DNA of 64,000 nucleotides from JBBQWT01 sp038210375 (GCA_038210375.1 JBBQWT010000018.1:1-64000), one strand, 5' to 3'. Positions 1 through 9,633 are shown, numbered from the stretch's first letter. A program made the numbers and translations. Notes: generated by a model not told the origin, from the sequence alone.

Positions 1-1757
1 GACTCGGCCACGGAAAAAATGGTGTCGTAGTATTCGGTGCCGGTGTCATCTTTATTGATGGGGCCGCCGGAAACCTGCTGCTTGCTCTTATCGTTGCGGG
101 TAAGGTCGGGGCTGATGGCCTCGAAGTGATTGCCGGCGTCGATACTTTTGAACAACCTTTCCCCGCCGTGGTAGATCACGTTAGGGTCGTGCGGAGAAAT
201 AATCAGGGGCGCGGTCCACTGGAAGCGATGTTCCAGCGTGGCCGCGCCGGTGCCGTCGCTGATTTCGGGCCACGGAGCAATGGATTTCAACTGGTCGGTT
301 TTCTTGTCGTAGCGGGTGAGCGTGCCTTCATAATCCCCGGCGAAGGTGATGGTGGGGTCGGGCGGGTAGGGAGCGATGTAGCCGGCCTCACCGCCGCCCA
401 CCGGGTACCAGTCAGGGCGGTCGATGGCGCCGCTGGCGCCGCGGCTGGAAATCGCAATGGTGCTGTTGTCCTGCTGCGCTCCATAGACGTAGTAGGGGAA
501 GCGGTTGTCGGTGATGACGTGATAGAACTGCGCGGTGGGCTGGTTTTCCTGCGGGCTCCAGTGCTTGCCGCCGTCGGTAGTGATGGTGGCGCCGCCATCG
601 TTGGCGGCGATCATGCGCCGGGTGTTGGTGGGGTCGATCCACAGGCCGTGGTTATCTCCGTGCGGCACTTTGACCTTGTTGAACGTGCGTCCGCCATCCG
701 TGGACTTGTGAAAATCCACCTCGAGCGAGTACACGGTGTCAGAGTTCTGCGGGTCGGCGAAGATGTGCATGTAGTACCAGGCGCGCTGTTGCAGGTAGCG
801 GCTGCCGTTCACCAGTTCCCACTTCTCGCCGCCGTCATCGGAGCGATAGAGTCCGCCTTCATGCGCTTCGATCAAAGCGTAGATTCGATCAGAGTTCGGG
901 GCCACGGAGACGCCGATGCGCCCGTACGGTCCCTTGGGCAATCCGCCTTCGTCGAGACGTTTCCAGGTCGTACCGCCGTCGCCGGAACGGTAGAGCCCGC
1001 TTCCCGGCCCGCCGCTGCTGAGGCTGTAGGGCGTGCGCCGCGCCTGCCACATGGCGGCAAATAAAATGTTGGGATTGCGCGGGTCCATCGCGATGTCGAT
1101 GCCGCCGGTGTTTTCATCCTTATATAAGACATTTTCCCAGGTCAGGCCGCCGTCGCGGGTGCGAAAAATTCCGCGCTGCACGTTGGGACCGAACGGGTGT
1201 CCCAGGGCCGCGACGTAGGCGATGTCGGGGTTGCGCGGGTGAATGATGACCTTGCCGATGGCCCGGGTGTCGCGCAGGCCAATGTTCTTCCAGGTCTTGC
1301 CGCTATCCACTGACTTATAAACGCCGTCGCCGTGGGAGGTATTGCCGCGAATGCAGGCTTCGCCAGTGCCCACGTACAGAATGCTGGGCTCGGATTGCGA
1401 GACCGCCAGGCTGCCGATGGAGCCTACCTTGGCCTTGTCGAACGAAGAAGTCCAGGTCATGGCGCCGTCGGTGCTCTTCCATACACCGCCCCCGGCGCCG
1501 CCGAAGTAATAGGTTTCGGGATCGCCGGCGACGCCGGACGCGGTCAGGGAGCGGCCTCCGCGGAAGGGGCCGATGGTGCGGTATTTCATGCCCTTGAAGG
1601 CCTTGTCCTCCGGCTTCTTATCTTCGGCGGCCTTTTTTTCGTCGGCCTTCTCCTGCTCGTTCTCGGTGGTCTCGACCGGCTTGCGCTCCACCTGCCGGGT
1701 CTGGCTGAAGACGGTCGCGCTAAGCAGCAGAAACAGCGGCAATAATTTTTTGGACAT
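1..1757 (-). CDS. Secreted BNR-repeat beta-propeller protein (sortilin/VPS10-like), 3' end outside window
   Basis: The minus frame is open from an ATG at 1757 to the window edge, giving 585 codons with no stop, so the C-terminus is missing. The N-terminus is a signal peptide (MSKKLLPLFLLLSATVFSQ), then a Lys/Glu-rich linker at about residues 20-55, then repeated propeller blades with Asp-box motifs of the type STDGAMTW, SVDSGKTW, TRDGGLTW and SGDGGTTW. The order GPFRGGRS followed by these blades is typical of large exported proteins called VPS10 or sortilin-domain glycosyl hydrolases in Acidobacteria and Bacteroidetes. The substrate is unknown and catalytic activity is not demonstrated by the sequence. 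It is divergent from mlaE, with about 155 bp between the two starts. Confidence 0.8.
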   Translation of the reverse strand, partial: MSKKLLPLFLLLSATVFSQTRQVERKPVETTENEQEKADEKKAAEDKKPEDKAFKGMKYRTIGPFRGGRSLTASGVAGDPETYYFGGAGGGVWKSTDGAMTWTSSFDKAKVGSIGSLAVSQSEPSILYVGTGEACIRGNTSHGDGVYKSVDSGKTWKNIGLRDTRAIGKVIIHPRNPDIAYVAALGHPFGPNVQRGIFRTRDGGLTWENVLYKDENTGGIDIAMDPRNPNILFAAMWQARRTPYSLSSGGPGSGLYRSGDGGTTWKRLDEGGLPKGPYGRIGVSVAPNSDRIYALIEAHEGGLYRSDDGGEKWELVNGSRYLQQRAWYYMHIFADPQNSDTVYSLEVDFHKSTDGGRTFNKVKVPHGDNHGLWIDPTNTRRMIAANDGGATITTDGGKHWSPQENQPTAQFYHVITDNRFPYYVYGAQQDNSTIAISSRGASGAIDRPDWYPVGGGEAGYIAPYPPDPTITFAGDYEGTLTRYDKKTDQLKSIAPWPEISDGTGAATLEHRFQWTAPLIISPHDPNVIYHGGERLFKSIDAGNHFEAISPDLTRNDKSKQQVSGGPINKDDTGTEYYDTIFSVAE

Positions 1758-1913
1758 GGTTATCTCCGGCAAACATGCTAACCGAGAGCCGGGGCTTTGG
1801 GAAGTTGCCGGCGGCGAGGAACGCTCGCGCCATCTGGCATGGGTGCGTGATGGTCTGCTATAGTTCGGGGACTTGGATCGTTTCTCGCGGTCCCCCAGGC
1901 GATCGTTTTTTCT

Positions 1914-2699
1914 ATGGAAAATACCGCCATCTCACCCACGGAAATCGTCAAAGAAAAAATTCTGGCGGTGCAGGATTATTCCCTGCTGGCCTGGCGCTCG
2001 ATTTCCAACCTGTTTCGCCACCCCAAGTACGTGGACGACATGTACATGCAGGCCGATATGATCGGCGTGGGCTCTTTGCCCATCGTGATCCTGACCGGTT
2101 TTTTTACCGGAGCGGTGCTGGCGTTGCAGACTTCCGCCACCCTGGAGCAATTCGGCTCATTGTCGCTGACCGGGCAGCTGGTTTCGCTCACCATGGTGCG
2201 CGAGCTGGGACCGGTGCTCACCGGGCTGATGGTGGCCGGACGCAACTCTTCAGGAATGGCCAGCGAGCTGGGCTCGATGAAGGTCACCGAACAGATCGAC
2301 GCCATGCGCGCGCTGGGCACCGACCCCACCAAGAAACTGGTGACGCCGCGGGTGGTGGCCACCGTGACCATGCTTTTTTTCCTTACCATCATCTCCGACC
2401 TGGTGGGCATGTGCGGCGGCTTTGTGGTGGCCTGGTCGTTTCTGGGCATCGATCCCAACCAGTACTGGAGCATGACCTACCAGTCTCTGATATTTCAGGA
2501 CGTCATCATGGGTTTGACCAAGCCGGTGCTGTTCGGGTTTGTGATTTCGACGGTAGGCTGTTATTTCGGGCTCAACGCCAAGGGCGGCACCCAGGGGGTG
2601 GGCCGCGCCACTACGCAGGCGGTGGTGGCGTCATCGGTGCTCATCCTGATCGTCAACTTCTTCACCACCCGGCTGCTTATGAACTGGTTCACGCGGTAG
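1914..2699 (+). CDS. mlaE: MlaE-family phospholipid ABC transporter permease
   Basis: 261 aa integral membrane protein. MlaE permeases pair with MlaF in the inner membrane to move phospholipid between the inner and outer membranes. Visible hallmarks are an N-terminal amphipathic segment (SISNLFRHPKYVDD), the conserved region around MVRELGPVLTGLMVAGRNSSGMASELGSM split over residues about 95-120, the following EQIDAMRALGTDP coupling-helix motif, and about five hydrophobic segments. It ends 3 bp before the ATPase gene, so the two form an operon. No mlaD substrate-binding gene follows within the window; it may lie elsewhere. Confidence 0.92.
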   Translation: MENTAISPTEIVKEKILAVQDYSLLAWRSISNLFRHPKYVDDMYMQADMIGVGSLPIVILTGFFTGAVLALQTSATLEQFGSLSLTGQLVSLTMVRELGPVLTGLMVAGRNSSGMASELGSMKVTEQIDAMRALGTDPTKKLVTPRVVATVTMLFFLTIISDLVGMCGGFVVAWSFLGIDPNQYWSMTYQSLIFQDVIMGLTKPVLFGFVISTVGCYFGLNAKGGTQGVGRATTQAVVASSVLILIVNFFTTRLLMNWFTR

Positions 2700-2702
2700 C
2701 CT

Positions 2703-3653
2703 ATGTCGCCTGACCCTGCTGACAACCTTTCCGGCCCCGGCGAATCTCACCCTGCCTCAGATGCCGCCGGAGGCGAACAAAATCAGCCCGGCCCCTTGAA
2801 TGCCGACCACATAGCCCCCCCGCCAGGAGATGACGGGCGCCCCCAGGCTGAACCGCGCTCCGACGTCAAGAACCCCATCATTTTTGAAGATGTGCATATC
2901 GGGTTCGACGGGCGGCCGGTGCTCCAGGGGATTTCATTCAAACTGGATCGCGGGGAAAGCAAGGTCTTGCTGGGCGTGGCCGGCGAGGGTAAGAGCCTCA
3001 TCCTCAAAATGTGCCTGGGATTGATCAAGCCCGATAGCGGAAAAATTACGGTGCTGGGTGAAGACGTGACCGCCATGTCCGAGCTCGACTTGTTCGCCCT
3101 GCGCGGCAAGATCGGCATGGTATTCCAGGAAAGCGCCCTGTTTGATTCGTTGAACATCGAGGAGAACGTCGCCTACCGGCTAATGGAAGAGGGACTCAAG
3201 GTGGAAGAAGTGCACGACCGCGTGGTCGAGGCCTTGAAATTCGTCGAGCTGGAAAAAACCCTGCAGAAATTTCCCGCCGAGCTGTCGGGCGGGATGCGGC
3301 GCCGGGTGGGCATTGCGCGGGCCGTGATCTCCAAGCCGGAGCTGCTGCTGTACGATTCGCCTACCGGTGGGCTTGACCCCGTAACTTCCACCACTATCGT
3401 TGCGCTGATCGTAAAACAGCGCGACGTATACAAGAACCCCGCGTTAATGGTGACCCACCGCCTGCAGGATGGGTTCACCATGGCCTCGTCCTACTTCGAC
3501 GTTAAAACCGGCCAGATGCTGCCGCGCAGGGAAGGCTCAACCGACCTGAGGACTAACTTCCTCATTTTGCACGAGGGCAAGATCATCTTTGATGGCAGTG
3601 CGCCTGAATTAAGCCACAGCACCGACGAGTACATCAAAGAATATATTTCCTGA
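2703..3653 (+). CDS. mlaF: MlaF-like ABC transporter ATPase with serine at the Walker B glutamate position
   Basis: 316 aa ATPase partner of the preceding MlaE permease. The first ~55 residues are a Pro/Gly/Asp-rich, low-complexity extension not usual in MlaF. Walker A is GVAGEGKS (residues 91-98), the signature is LSGGM (194-198), and the H-loop His lies in MVTHRL near 252. The Walker B strand reads LLLYDSPTGGLD: the residue after Asp218, normally the catalytic Glu, is Ser219. The DNA (gat-tcg) supports this reading. The start at 2703 sits 3 bp after mlaE; an internal start is possible, but the coding is continuous. A short Asp/Ser-rich C-terminal tail follows the NBD. Confidence 0.88.
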   Translation: MSPDPADNLSGPGESHPASDAAGGEQNQPGPLNADHIAPPPGDDGRPQAEPRSDVKNPIIFEDVHIGFDGRPVLQGISFKLDRGESKVLLGVAGEGKSLILKMCLGLIKPDSGKITVLGEDVTAMSELDLFALRGKIGMVFQESALFDSLNIEENVAYRLMEEGLKVEEVHDRVVEALKFVELEKTLQKFPAELSGGMRRRVGIARAVISKPELLLYDSPTGGLDPVTSTTIVALIVKQRDVYKNPALMVTHRLQDGFTMASSYFDVKTGQMLPRREGSTDLRTNFLILHEGKIIFDGSAPELSHSTDEYIKEYIS

Positions 3654-3674
3654 GAAGCTGCCTCGGTAAAACTT

Positions 3675-4130
3675 TTAGTGAACGCTCTTGCCGGTCGCGG
3701 CCGCCATTCTCTTGGCCTGGTTCTTTTCCATGCGCTCCACCCGCTCGCGCCCCGCCGGGGACTGGCTCACCAGCTTTTCGCAGTTACGCAGAAAGTCGGG
3801 CGCTGTTTCACGCATACCTTCAATGAATGGCTTCAGCTTCGCGTACATAAAATAAAGCTCGCCGGCGGTGTCAAAAAAGAGTTCTTCGTGCAGGGCGCCA
3901 CGCAGCACCAGGGCGGCCGCCATCTCCCAGTAAGAAACTACCTGGCGTAGATACTGGCTCTCGGTGGCGGCGGGGTTCCCGGTGAGGCGGGTCAGATCAG
4001 AGATGTCCTGGGGCCAGAACTCGTAGACCGCGAAATGGCGGGCTTTACGCATGACTTCTTCGCGGCGCATTTCATAAAGTTGCAGCACCAATTGGGCATC
4101 CGCCGCGGTTGCTCGAACTGACTCGCTCAT
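3675..4130 (-). CDS. Conserved hypothetical helical protein
   Basis: 151 aa, predicted soluble and largely alpha-helical, with no signal peptide or membrane segment. It begins MSESVRATAADAQLVLQLYE and has an aromatic central part (FAVYEFWPQDISDL, SYWEMAAALVLRGALHEELFF) and a basic C-terminus. I do not recognise a named family with certainty; the composition resembles small uncharacterised proteins found next to topA or ABC genes in Acidobacteria. It is convergent with mlaF (21 bp between stops) and lies downstream of topA on the same strand, with about 90 bp between the topA stop and its start. No function is proposed. Confidence 0.7.
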   Translation of the reverse strand: MSESVRATAADAQLVLQLYEMRREEVMRKARHFAVYEFWPQDISDLTRLTGNPAATESQYLRQVVSYWEMAAALVLRGALHEELFFDTAGELYFMYAKLKPFIEGMRETAPDFLRNCEKLVSQSPAGRERVERMEKNQAKRMAAATGKSVH

Positions 4131-4217
4131 CTCACGCCTCCTGGCATTTGAAGCTTTCGGTTGATCTCACCACTCCCTGCAAGCCCAAAGCTCGGTTCGA
4201 ACTGCCCGCCCTTTGGG

Positions 4218-6806
4218 TTACGCCACCGCTTCAGGGGCCGGCGCCGGCCTTGAGTAGTCGCACTTGGGCGCGGGTTTGGCTTCGACCGGCGGAGTCACAT
4301 CCTGGCTCTTGCCGCCGGCTTTGCGGGGACGCCGTTTTTTCGGCTTATCTTCTTCGCCTTCCGCGGCGGCGGCTGACGGTTTCTTGTTGTTGGGGCACAC
4401 CAGCATCACGCCCGTCTTCAGATATTTTTCCAGCAGGTAAGGGCTGCCGCATTCGGGACAGGTTTCCGGAATTGGCCGTGACGCTGAGGTGAAGTCGCAA
4501 TCAGGATAGTTGCTGCACCCGTAAAAGATGTTGCCCTTGCGGCGGGCCTTCTTTTCCACCAGCTCGCCATCTTTGCACTGCGGGCACTTTACCCCGATGA
4601 AATTCTGCTTGATGTACTTGCAATCGGGATAGCCGCTGCACGAAACGAACTCGCCATAACGCCCGTGGCGCAGCACCATGGTGCGCTCGCATTTCGGACA
4701 CTTCTCTTCGAGCGGCACGTCGGGCACTTTCTTGCCCTGGTCGAGGCGGCGGGTGGTCTTGCACTCGGGATAGCCGGTGCACGCCATGAACTGCCCGAAG
4801 CGTCCGCGCTTCAGCACCATCACCTTGCCGCAATTCTCGCAGTATTCCTCCTGCGTCGTATCCTGCACGTCGGCGGAGTCGAGGTCGGGCAGGTCAATCG
4901 GATTTTCCTTGGTGAAGGTGCAACTATTCTCATTGCCCTTCTCATAAGCGCTGCACGCGAAGAATGAGCCATGCTTGCCCCACTTGATGACCAGGGGAGA
5001 GCCGCAGCGCTCGCACTTTTCTTCGGTGGGCTTTTCCATGCGCTTGATGTTTTCCATGTGCTTCTCGGCATAGCGCAGGTCTTTCTCGAATTTCTTGTAG
5101 AAGCCGGCCAGGGCGTCGGTCCAAACCTCTTTGCCCTCTTCAATCTCGTCGAGCTCTTCTTCGAGACGCGCGGTGTACTGCACATCGAAGATATCGGGAA
5201 AATTGGCGACCAGCAGGTCGGTGACCACCAGGCCGATTTCAGTGGGAATGAACTTCCCGCCGATCTTCTGCACGTATTGGCGCTCCTGGATGGTGGTAAG
5301 GATGGCGGCATACGTGGAAGGACGGCCGATTCCCTTCTCTTCGAGCTCTTTGACCAGCGAAGCTTCGTTGTAACGCGGTGGAGGCTCAGTGAAGTGCTGC
5401 TCCGGCTTGAGCTCTTTGAGGGTTAGGGTCTCGCCGGGCTCCAGCGCCGGCAGCTTGTGCTTGAGCTCTTCGTCTTCCTCGTCCTTGGCGTCTTTCGATT
5501 CCTGGTACACCTTGAGAAAGCCATCGAACTTGAGCACCGAGCCGGTCACGCGGTACACGTACGCTTCGTTGCCCGAGACCGCGTCGATTTCCACGCTGGT
5601 CTGGTCAAAGATGGCGGGCCGCATTTGCGAAGCCACGAAACGCTGCCAGATGAGGTTGTAAACCTTGAACTCATCGTCCTGCAGGTACTTCTTCATGGAC
5701 TCGGGATCATGCATTGCCGAGGTGGGGCGAATGGCTTCGTGCGCATCCTGCGAATCCTTCTTGGACTTATAAACGTTGGCGTTCTCGGGAAGGTACTCGT
5801 TGCCGTAGCTGGTCTGGATCATGGTGCGCACTTCGGCCAGGGCGTCGGCGGAGACCCGGGTCGAATCGGTGCGCATGTAGGTGATCAAGCCGGTGGGCCC
5901 GTCCTCGCCGATTTCGATGCCTTCGTAAAGACGCTGAGCGATCATCATGACCCGCTTCACGCTGAAGCGCAGCTTGCGGGAGCCATCCTGCTGCAGCTTG
6001 CTGGTAGTGAACGGCGCGGCAGGGCTGCGGCGGCGTTCCTTCTTGTCCACCGAGCGCACTTTCCAGGTGGCGGTTTCCAGGGCGGCGCGAATTTTTTCCG
6101 CGTCCTCGGCGTTGCCGATCTCGATCTTCTCATCGCCCTTGCCGATGAAGCGGGCGTCGAAGGCCGGGGGACGGCCGGCGGCCAGGTTGGCGTCGAGCGT
6201 CCAGTATTCCACCTTCTGGAAGGCCTTGATCTCGCGATCGCGCTCCACGATGAGGCGCAGCGCGACGGTCTGCACGCGGCCAGCGGAAAGGCCGCGCCGC
6301 ACCTTGTCCCACAGCAAAGGCGAGACCTGGTAGCCCACGATGCGATCGAGAACGCGCCGGGTCTGTTGCGCATCCACCAGGTTGACGTCGATGTCGCGCG
6401 GATTTTCAAAGGCGGCTTTCACCGCCTTCTCCGTGATTTCGTTAAAAGTCACGCGGCGAATGAAATTTGCCGGACGATCGGATTTTTTCTTTTTCTTGCC
6501 CGAGCCCTGGCCCAGCTCTTCTGCCAGGTGCCATGCGATGGCTTCGCCTTCGCGGTCAGGATCGGGCGCCAGGAAGATGGCGTCGGCGGTGGCCGCGATC
6601 TTCTTCAGGCTGGCCAGCACTTTTTCCTTGCCGGGGATGACTACATATTCGGTGGCGAAGTTATCCTCAATGTCCACACCCAGCGTGCTCTTGGGCAGAT
6701 CTTTGACGTGGCCGTAGGAAGCCTCCACCCGGTAATTCTTGCCGAGATATTTGTTGATGGTCTTGGCCTTGCCGGGTGATTCGACGATGACGAGTGATTG
6801 AGACAA
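4218..6806 (-). CDS. topA: DNA topoisomerase I (type IA)
   Basis: 862 aa enzyme that relaxes negative supercoils by transient single-strand breakage. The TOPRIM domain starts at SLVIVESPGKAKTINKYL and carries the DxDxE triad in PDPDREGEAI (D82, D84, E86). The active-site tyrosine is Y310 in GLITYMRTDSTR. A KKKKK insert lies near residues 104-108. The C-terminus holds at least four four-cysteine zinc fingers (from CERCGSPL through CPECGSPY) and then a basic KPKKRRPRKAGG tail. The start is TTG at 6806, with GGAAGG about 5 nt upstream; the first residues (MSQSLVIVESPGKA) match the family N-terminus, so the TTG is believable. dprA lies upstream on the same strand. Confidence 0.96.
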   Translation of the reverse strand: MSQSLVIVESPGKAKTINKYLGKNYRVEASYGHVKDLPKSTLGVDIEDNFATEYVVIPGKEKVLASLKKIAATADAIFLAPDPDREGEAIAWHLAEELGQGSGKKKKKSDRPANFIRRVTFNEITEKAVKAAFENPRDIDVNLVDAQQTRRVLDRIVGYQVSPLLWDKVRRGLSAGRVQTVALRLIVERDREIKAFQKVEYWTLDANLAAGRPPAFDARFIGKGDEKIEIGNAEDAEKIRAALETATWKVRSVDKKERRRSPAAPFTTSKLQQDGSRKLRFSVKRVMMIAQRLYEGIEIGEDGPTGLITYMRTDSTRVSADALAEVRTMIQTSYGNEYLPENANVYKSKKDSQDAHEAIRPTSAMHDPESMKKYLQDDEFKVYNLIWQRFVASQMRPAIFDQTSVEIDAVSGNEAYVYRVTGSVLKFDGFLKVYQESKDAKDEEDEELKHKLPALEPGETLTLKELKPEQHFTEPPPRYNEASLVKELEEKGIGRPSTYAAILTTIQERQYVQKIGGKFIPTEIGLVVTDLLVANFPDIFDVQYTARLEEELDEIEEGKEVWTDALAGFYKKFEKDLRYAEKHMENIKRMEKPTEEKCERCGSPLVIKWGKHGSFFACSAYEKGNENSCTFTKENPIDLPDLDSADVQDTTQEEYCENCGKVMVLKRGRFGQFMACTGYPECKTTRRLDQGKKVPDVPLEEKCPKCERTMVLRHGRYGEFVSCSGYPDCKYIKQNFIGVKCPQCKDGELVEKKARRKGNIFYGCSNYPDCDFTSASRPIPETCPECGSPYLLEKYLKTGVMLVCPNNKKPSAAAAEGEEDKPKKRRPRKAGGKSQDVTPPVEAKPAPKCDYSRPAPAPEAVA

Positions 6807-6883
6807 ATTACCTTCCTCTGCAAAATTTCCGAGCCGCCGGGGGAACAGGCAGCCTGCGTGAACCTAACACGAAAACCCCAAAC

Positions 6884-8065
6884 TTAGAAACAGCGGACAA
6901 AGTTTTTGCCCGGCATCTGGCGAATTTTGCCCGCCAGCTCCAGCTCGAACAAGGCCGCAAAAACTTCCGAAGAAGACAGCGGCGGCTGCAGGTTTTCCAT
7001 CAGAAAATCAATGTGCGTGGCCTCATCAGACTTGAGGGCGGCGAAAATTTGTTTCTCATGCGGCGGCAGCTTGAGCTCGCCAAATAACGACCCGGTCGTG
7101 GGCTCGGTGGGCGAAGGCCCCAGGCGTTCCTCGAGCAAGCGGCGAACTTGCGTGGGCAGCTCCTCCCAAACGTCTTCCCATGTGGCCACCAGCTTGGCGC
7201 CCTGCTTGATGAGGGTGTTCGGTCCCCAGGAATTCTTGTTGGTTACATTGCCGGGCACGGCATACACGTCGCGGCTTTGTTCGAGCGCCAGCCGCGAGGT
7301 GATGCGGGTGCCGCTGAACTCGGCGGCTTCCACCACCAGGACGCCCACACTCAATCCGCTGATGATGCGATTGCGGATGGGAAAATTCTGCGGAGCCGGA
7401 AAGGTCGCCATGGGGAATTCGCTGAGCAGCGCGCCCCCCGACGAAACGATCTGGTCGGCCAGTTTTTTGTTTTCCTTGGGATACACGACATCAATGCCGG
7501 TGCCCCATACGGCGACGGTTTTGCCGCCCGATGAGATGGCGCCGCGATGAGCCGCCGAGTCCACTCCGCGGGCCATGCCACTGAATATGATGAGTCCGCG
7601 ATTGGAAAGGTCGCAAGACAGGCGTTCGGCCATCCCCAGGCCATAGGGCGAGGGATGGCGGGTGCCCACCACCGCCACGCCGGGTTCGGCGATGATTGCC
7701 GGGTTTCCGCGAACATAAAGCAGCAGCGGCGGATCATAGATCTGCTTCAACAGCGGTGGATACGCGGGGTCATCGAGACTCACCAGCGCCGCCCCGGCTT
7801 CGCGGGCAAGATTCATTTCGGTTTCGGCGAGCTCCATCGATTTTCCCAAAGCGATGGATTGCGCCGCGCCGCCGGTGAGACCCACCGATTCGAGCTCGGT
7901 AAGGCTGGCCGAAAAAACGCTTTTCACACTTCCAAAGTGGGTCACCAGCCGCAGCGCGCGCAGCGGACCGAGCCCGGGGGTGAGCACTAGCGCCAGCCAG
8001 TGGCGGGTTCGTTCTCCAGTGGCTTCTACCGGTTCTATTGCGGTTTGGGGAACAGATTCCGCCAT
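6884..8065 (-). CDS. dprA: DNA-processing protein DprA/Smf
   Basis: About 393 aa. DprA loads RecA on incoming single-stranded DNA during natural transformation. An N-terminal SAM-like helical part (LTPGLGPLRALRLVTHFGS) precedes the Rossmann-like DprA domain with VAVVGTRHPSPYGLGMAERL, FSGMARGVDSAAHRGA, GTGIDVVYPKENKKL and PIRNRIISGLS. A C-terminal winged-helix domain follows (PPHEKQIFAALKSDEATHIDFL). ATG at 8065 is chosen; an in-frame GTG at 8083 would add six residues. It lies directly upstream of topA on the same strand, a common dprA-topA order in bacteria. Confidence 0.94.
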   Translation of the reverse strand: MAESVPQTAIEPVEATGERTRHWLALVLTPGLGPLRALRLVTHFGSVKSVFSASLTELESVGLTGGAAQSIALGKSMELAETEMNLAREAGAALVSLDDPAYPPLLKQIYDPPLLLYVRGNPAIIAEPGVAVVGTRHPSPYGLGMAERLSCDLSNRGLIIFSGMARGVDSAAHRGAISSGGKTVAVWGTGIDVVYPKENKKLADQIVSSGGALLSEFPMATFPAPQNFPIRNRIISGLSVGVLVVEAAEFSGTRITSRLALEQSRDVYAVPGNVTNKNSWGPNTLIKQGAKLVATWEDVWEELPTQVRRLLEERLGPSPTEPTTGSLFGELKLPPHEKQIFAALKSDEATHIDFLMENLQPPLSSSEVFAALFELELAGKIRQMPGKNFVRCF

Positions 8066-8135
8066 ATTGAGTGCATCGTACACTTATTTATTAAGCACAA
8101 AAAAAATAGTGGCGAGCATCCTCTAAAATGAAGTG

Positions 8136-8936
8136 ATGGACCCTTTGCGCGTGTCGGCGATCAGTTTCTTGAACACCGCGCCGCTGATGTGGGATTTCGA
8201 ACACGCGAAACACCCGGAATTTGAGATTGAGTACACCGTACCCTCGAAGTGCGCGCAGGCGCTGGCCGAAAGGACGGCGGATATCGGCCTGATACCGGCG
8301 GCCGAGTATGCGGTCATCCCCGGGCTGCGGATTGTTCCTGATGTAGCCATCGCTGCCAAGGGAGCAGTGCGATCGATCCTGTTAATCAGCAAGACTCCGA
8401 TCGAAGATGCGCGCAGCATCGCGGTCGATACTTCATCGCGCACTTCCGTGGCCCTTACCCAGGTATTGCTGGAAAAAAAGTTTGGGGGAAAGCGCCCCCT
8501 GGCGCCGATGGCCCCGGCTTTGGAGCCAATGTTGCGCGAGCACGATGCCGCCCTTCTGATCGGCGACCCCGCCCTCTTGTGCGAACCCCGAGGCTGCAAG
8601 GTCTATGACCTGGCAAATGAATGGCGGGCGCTGACCGGCAAGCCATTTGTATTTGCATTCTGGGCAGTGCGGGAGGCGAAGCTTGGGGCCATTCCGCCGG
8701 AACGCCTTTCGCAAGTCTTTCAGTTTTCGCGGGACCATGGACTTTCGAGAATCGATGAAATCGTCGCCCAGTGGACCTCGCGCATCCAACTAAGCGCGGA
8801 TGTGATCAGGACCTACCTGACGCAAAACATCAATTATTTTCTGGACGAGGATAATCTCGCGGGATTGGAGCTTTTTTACCGGTATGCGCACGATTGCGGT
8901 GCGCTCCCCAAGCCCCCCAATCTGCGTTTTATCTAA
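8136..8936 (+). CDS. mqnA: Chorismate dehydratase (futalosine menaquinone pathway)
   Basis: 266 aa. MqnA converts chorismate to 3-[(1-carboxyvinyl)oxy]benzoate, the first step of the futalosine route. The periplasmic-binding-protein-like fold starts at LRVSAISFLNTAPLMWDF and continues with PSKCAQALAERTADIGLIPAAEY, DTSSRTSVALTQVLL, LLIGDPALL and a tryptophan/phenylalanine-rich segment GKPFVFAFWAVRE, all typical of MqnA. ATG 8136 is used; a GTG immediately before it (8133) is also in frame. It is divergent from dprA with only about 70 bp between starts. mqnC follows one gene downstream. Confidence 0.93.
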   Translation: MDPLRVSAISFLNTAPLMWDFEHAKHPEFEIEYTVPSKCAQALAERTADIGLIPAAEYAVIPGLRIVPDVAIAAKGAVRSILLISKTPIEDARSIAVDTSSRTSVALTQVLLEKKFGGKRPLAPMAPALEPMLREHDAALLIGDPALLCEPRGCKVYDLANEWRALTGKPFVFAFWAVREAKLGAIPPERLSQVFQFSRDHGLSRIDEIVAQWTSRIQLSADVIRTYLTQNINYFLDEDNLAGLELFYRYAHDCGALPKPPNLRFI

Positions 8937-8982
8937 ATAAACCCTCACCCCGGTTCGGTTCATCTAAGACCAATACATTGTT

Positions 8983-9633
8983 ATGCTGATCGAGCTTATC
9001 GCCGTTAATACGTTTTTCAAGACCTTACGCAGGCTGGGGGCCCTGGGCCTGGTGCTGCTGGGAGTCGCTGACGCCTCGATTATTCCCCTGCCGGGCAGCA
9101 TCGACGCATTGACCATTTTCCTGGCGGCGCGCCACCCCCAGAACTGGATTCTGTACGCGGCCAGCGCCACCCTGGGAGCGGTGTTGGGGGGATTTCTCAC
9201 CTACCGCCTGGGAGTGCGCGGCGGCCAGAGGGCCCTGGAGGGCCGGCTGGGCACGAAGACCATGGCCCGGGTTTCAAAAACCTATAACCGGTATGGCTTT
9301 GGCTCGATTTTTGTTCCGGCGATGCTCCCGCCGCCGGTGCCGTTTACTCCGTTTTTGCTGGTGGCGGGCGCGATGAGGTGTCCGCGCAGCAAGTTCCTCA
9401 CTGCCCTTACTATGGGCAGGGGATTGCGCTTCCTGGCCGTCTCCTACCTGGCCGCGTTCTACCACCGCCCCCTGGTCAAGTGGATGCGCCATTATTACCA
9501 CCCCATCCTGATGACGGTGATCGTGTGCACCCTGGTCCTGGCGGCGGGAGCATTCGTCATGTACCTGCGTCACCGGCACACTCGCAATCGGGTGCAGGGT
9601 GTTCAACTGGGAGAGGGCTCAATCGCCCAGTAA
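8983..9633 (+). CDS. DedA/VTT-domain membrane protein
   Basis: 216 aa inner-membrane protein with four to five hydrophobic segments. The family signature is seen in LGVADASIIPLPGSIDALTIFLA (read in parts), GAVLGGFLTYRLGVRGG and the re-entrant region FVPAMLPPPVPFTPFLLVAGAM. DedA proteins act in membrane lipid (C55-P or phosphatidylethanolamine) flipping or proton-coupled homeostasis; the exact substrate cannot be told here. A C-terminal TM ends in a basic, His-rich cytoplasmic tail (RHRHTRNR). It sits between mqnA and mqnC on the same strand, 46 bp after mqnA. Confidence 0.85.
   Translation: MLIELIAVNTFFKTLRRLGALGLVLLGVADASIIPLPGSIDALTIFLAARHPQNWILYAASATLGAVLGGFLTYRLGVRGGQRALEGRLGTKTMARVSKTYNRYGFGSIFVPAMLPPPVPFTPFLLVAGAMRCPRSKFLTALTMGRGLRFLAVSYLAAFYHRPLVKWMRHYYHPILMTVIVCTLVLAAGAFVMYLRHRHTRNRVQGVQLGEGSIAQ

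Noticed and set aside
5457..6779. 440-codon open frame antisense to topA
   Set aside because: It is a codon-bias shadow of a strongly recognised topA; the protein is His/Gly/Val-rich with no domain.
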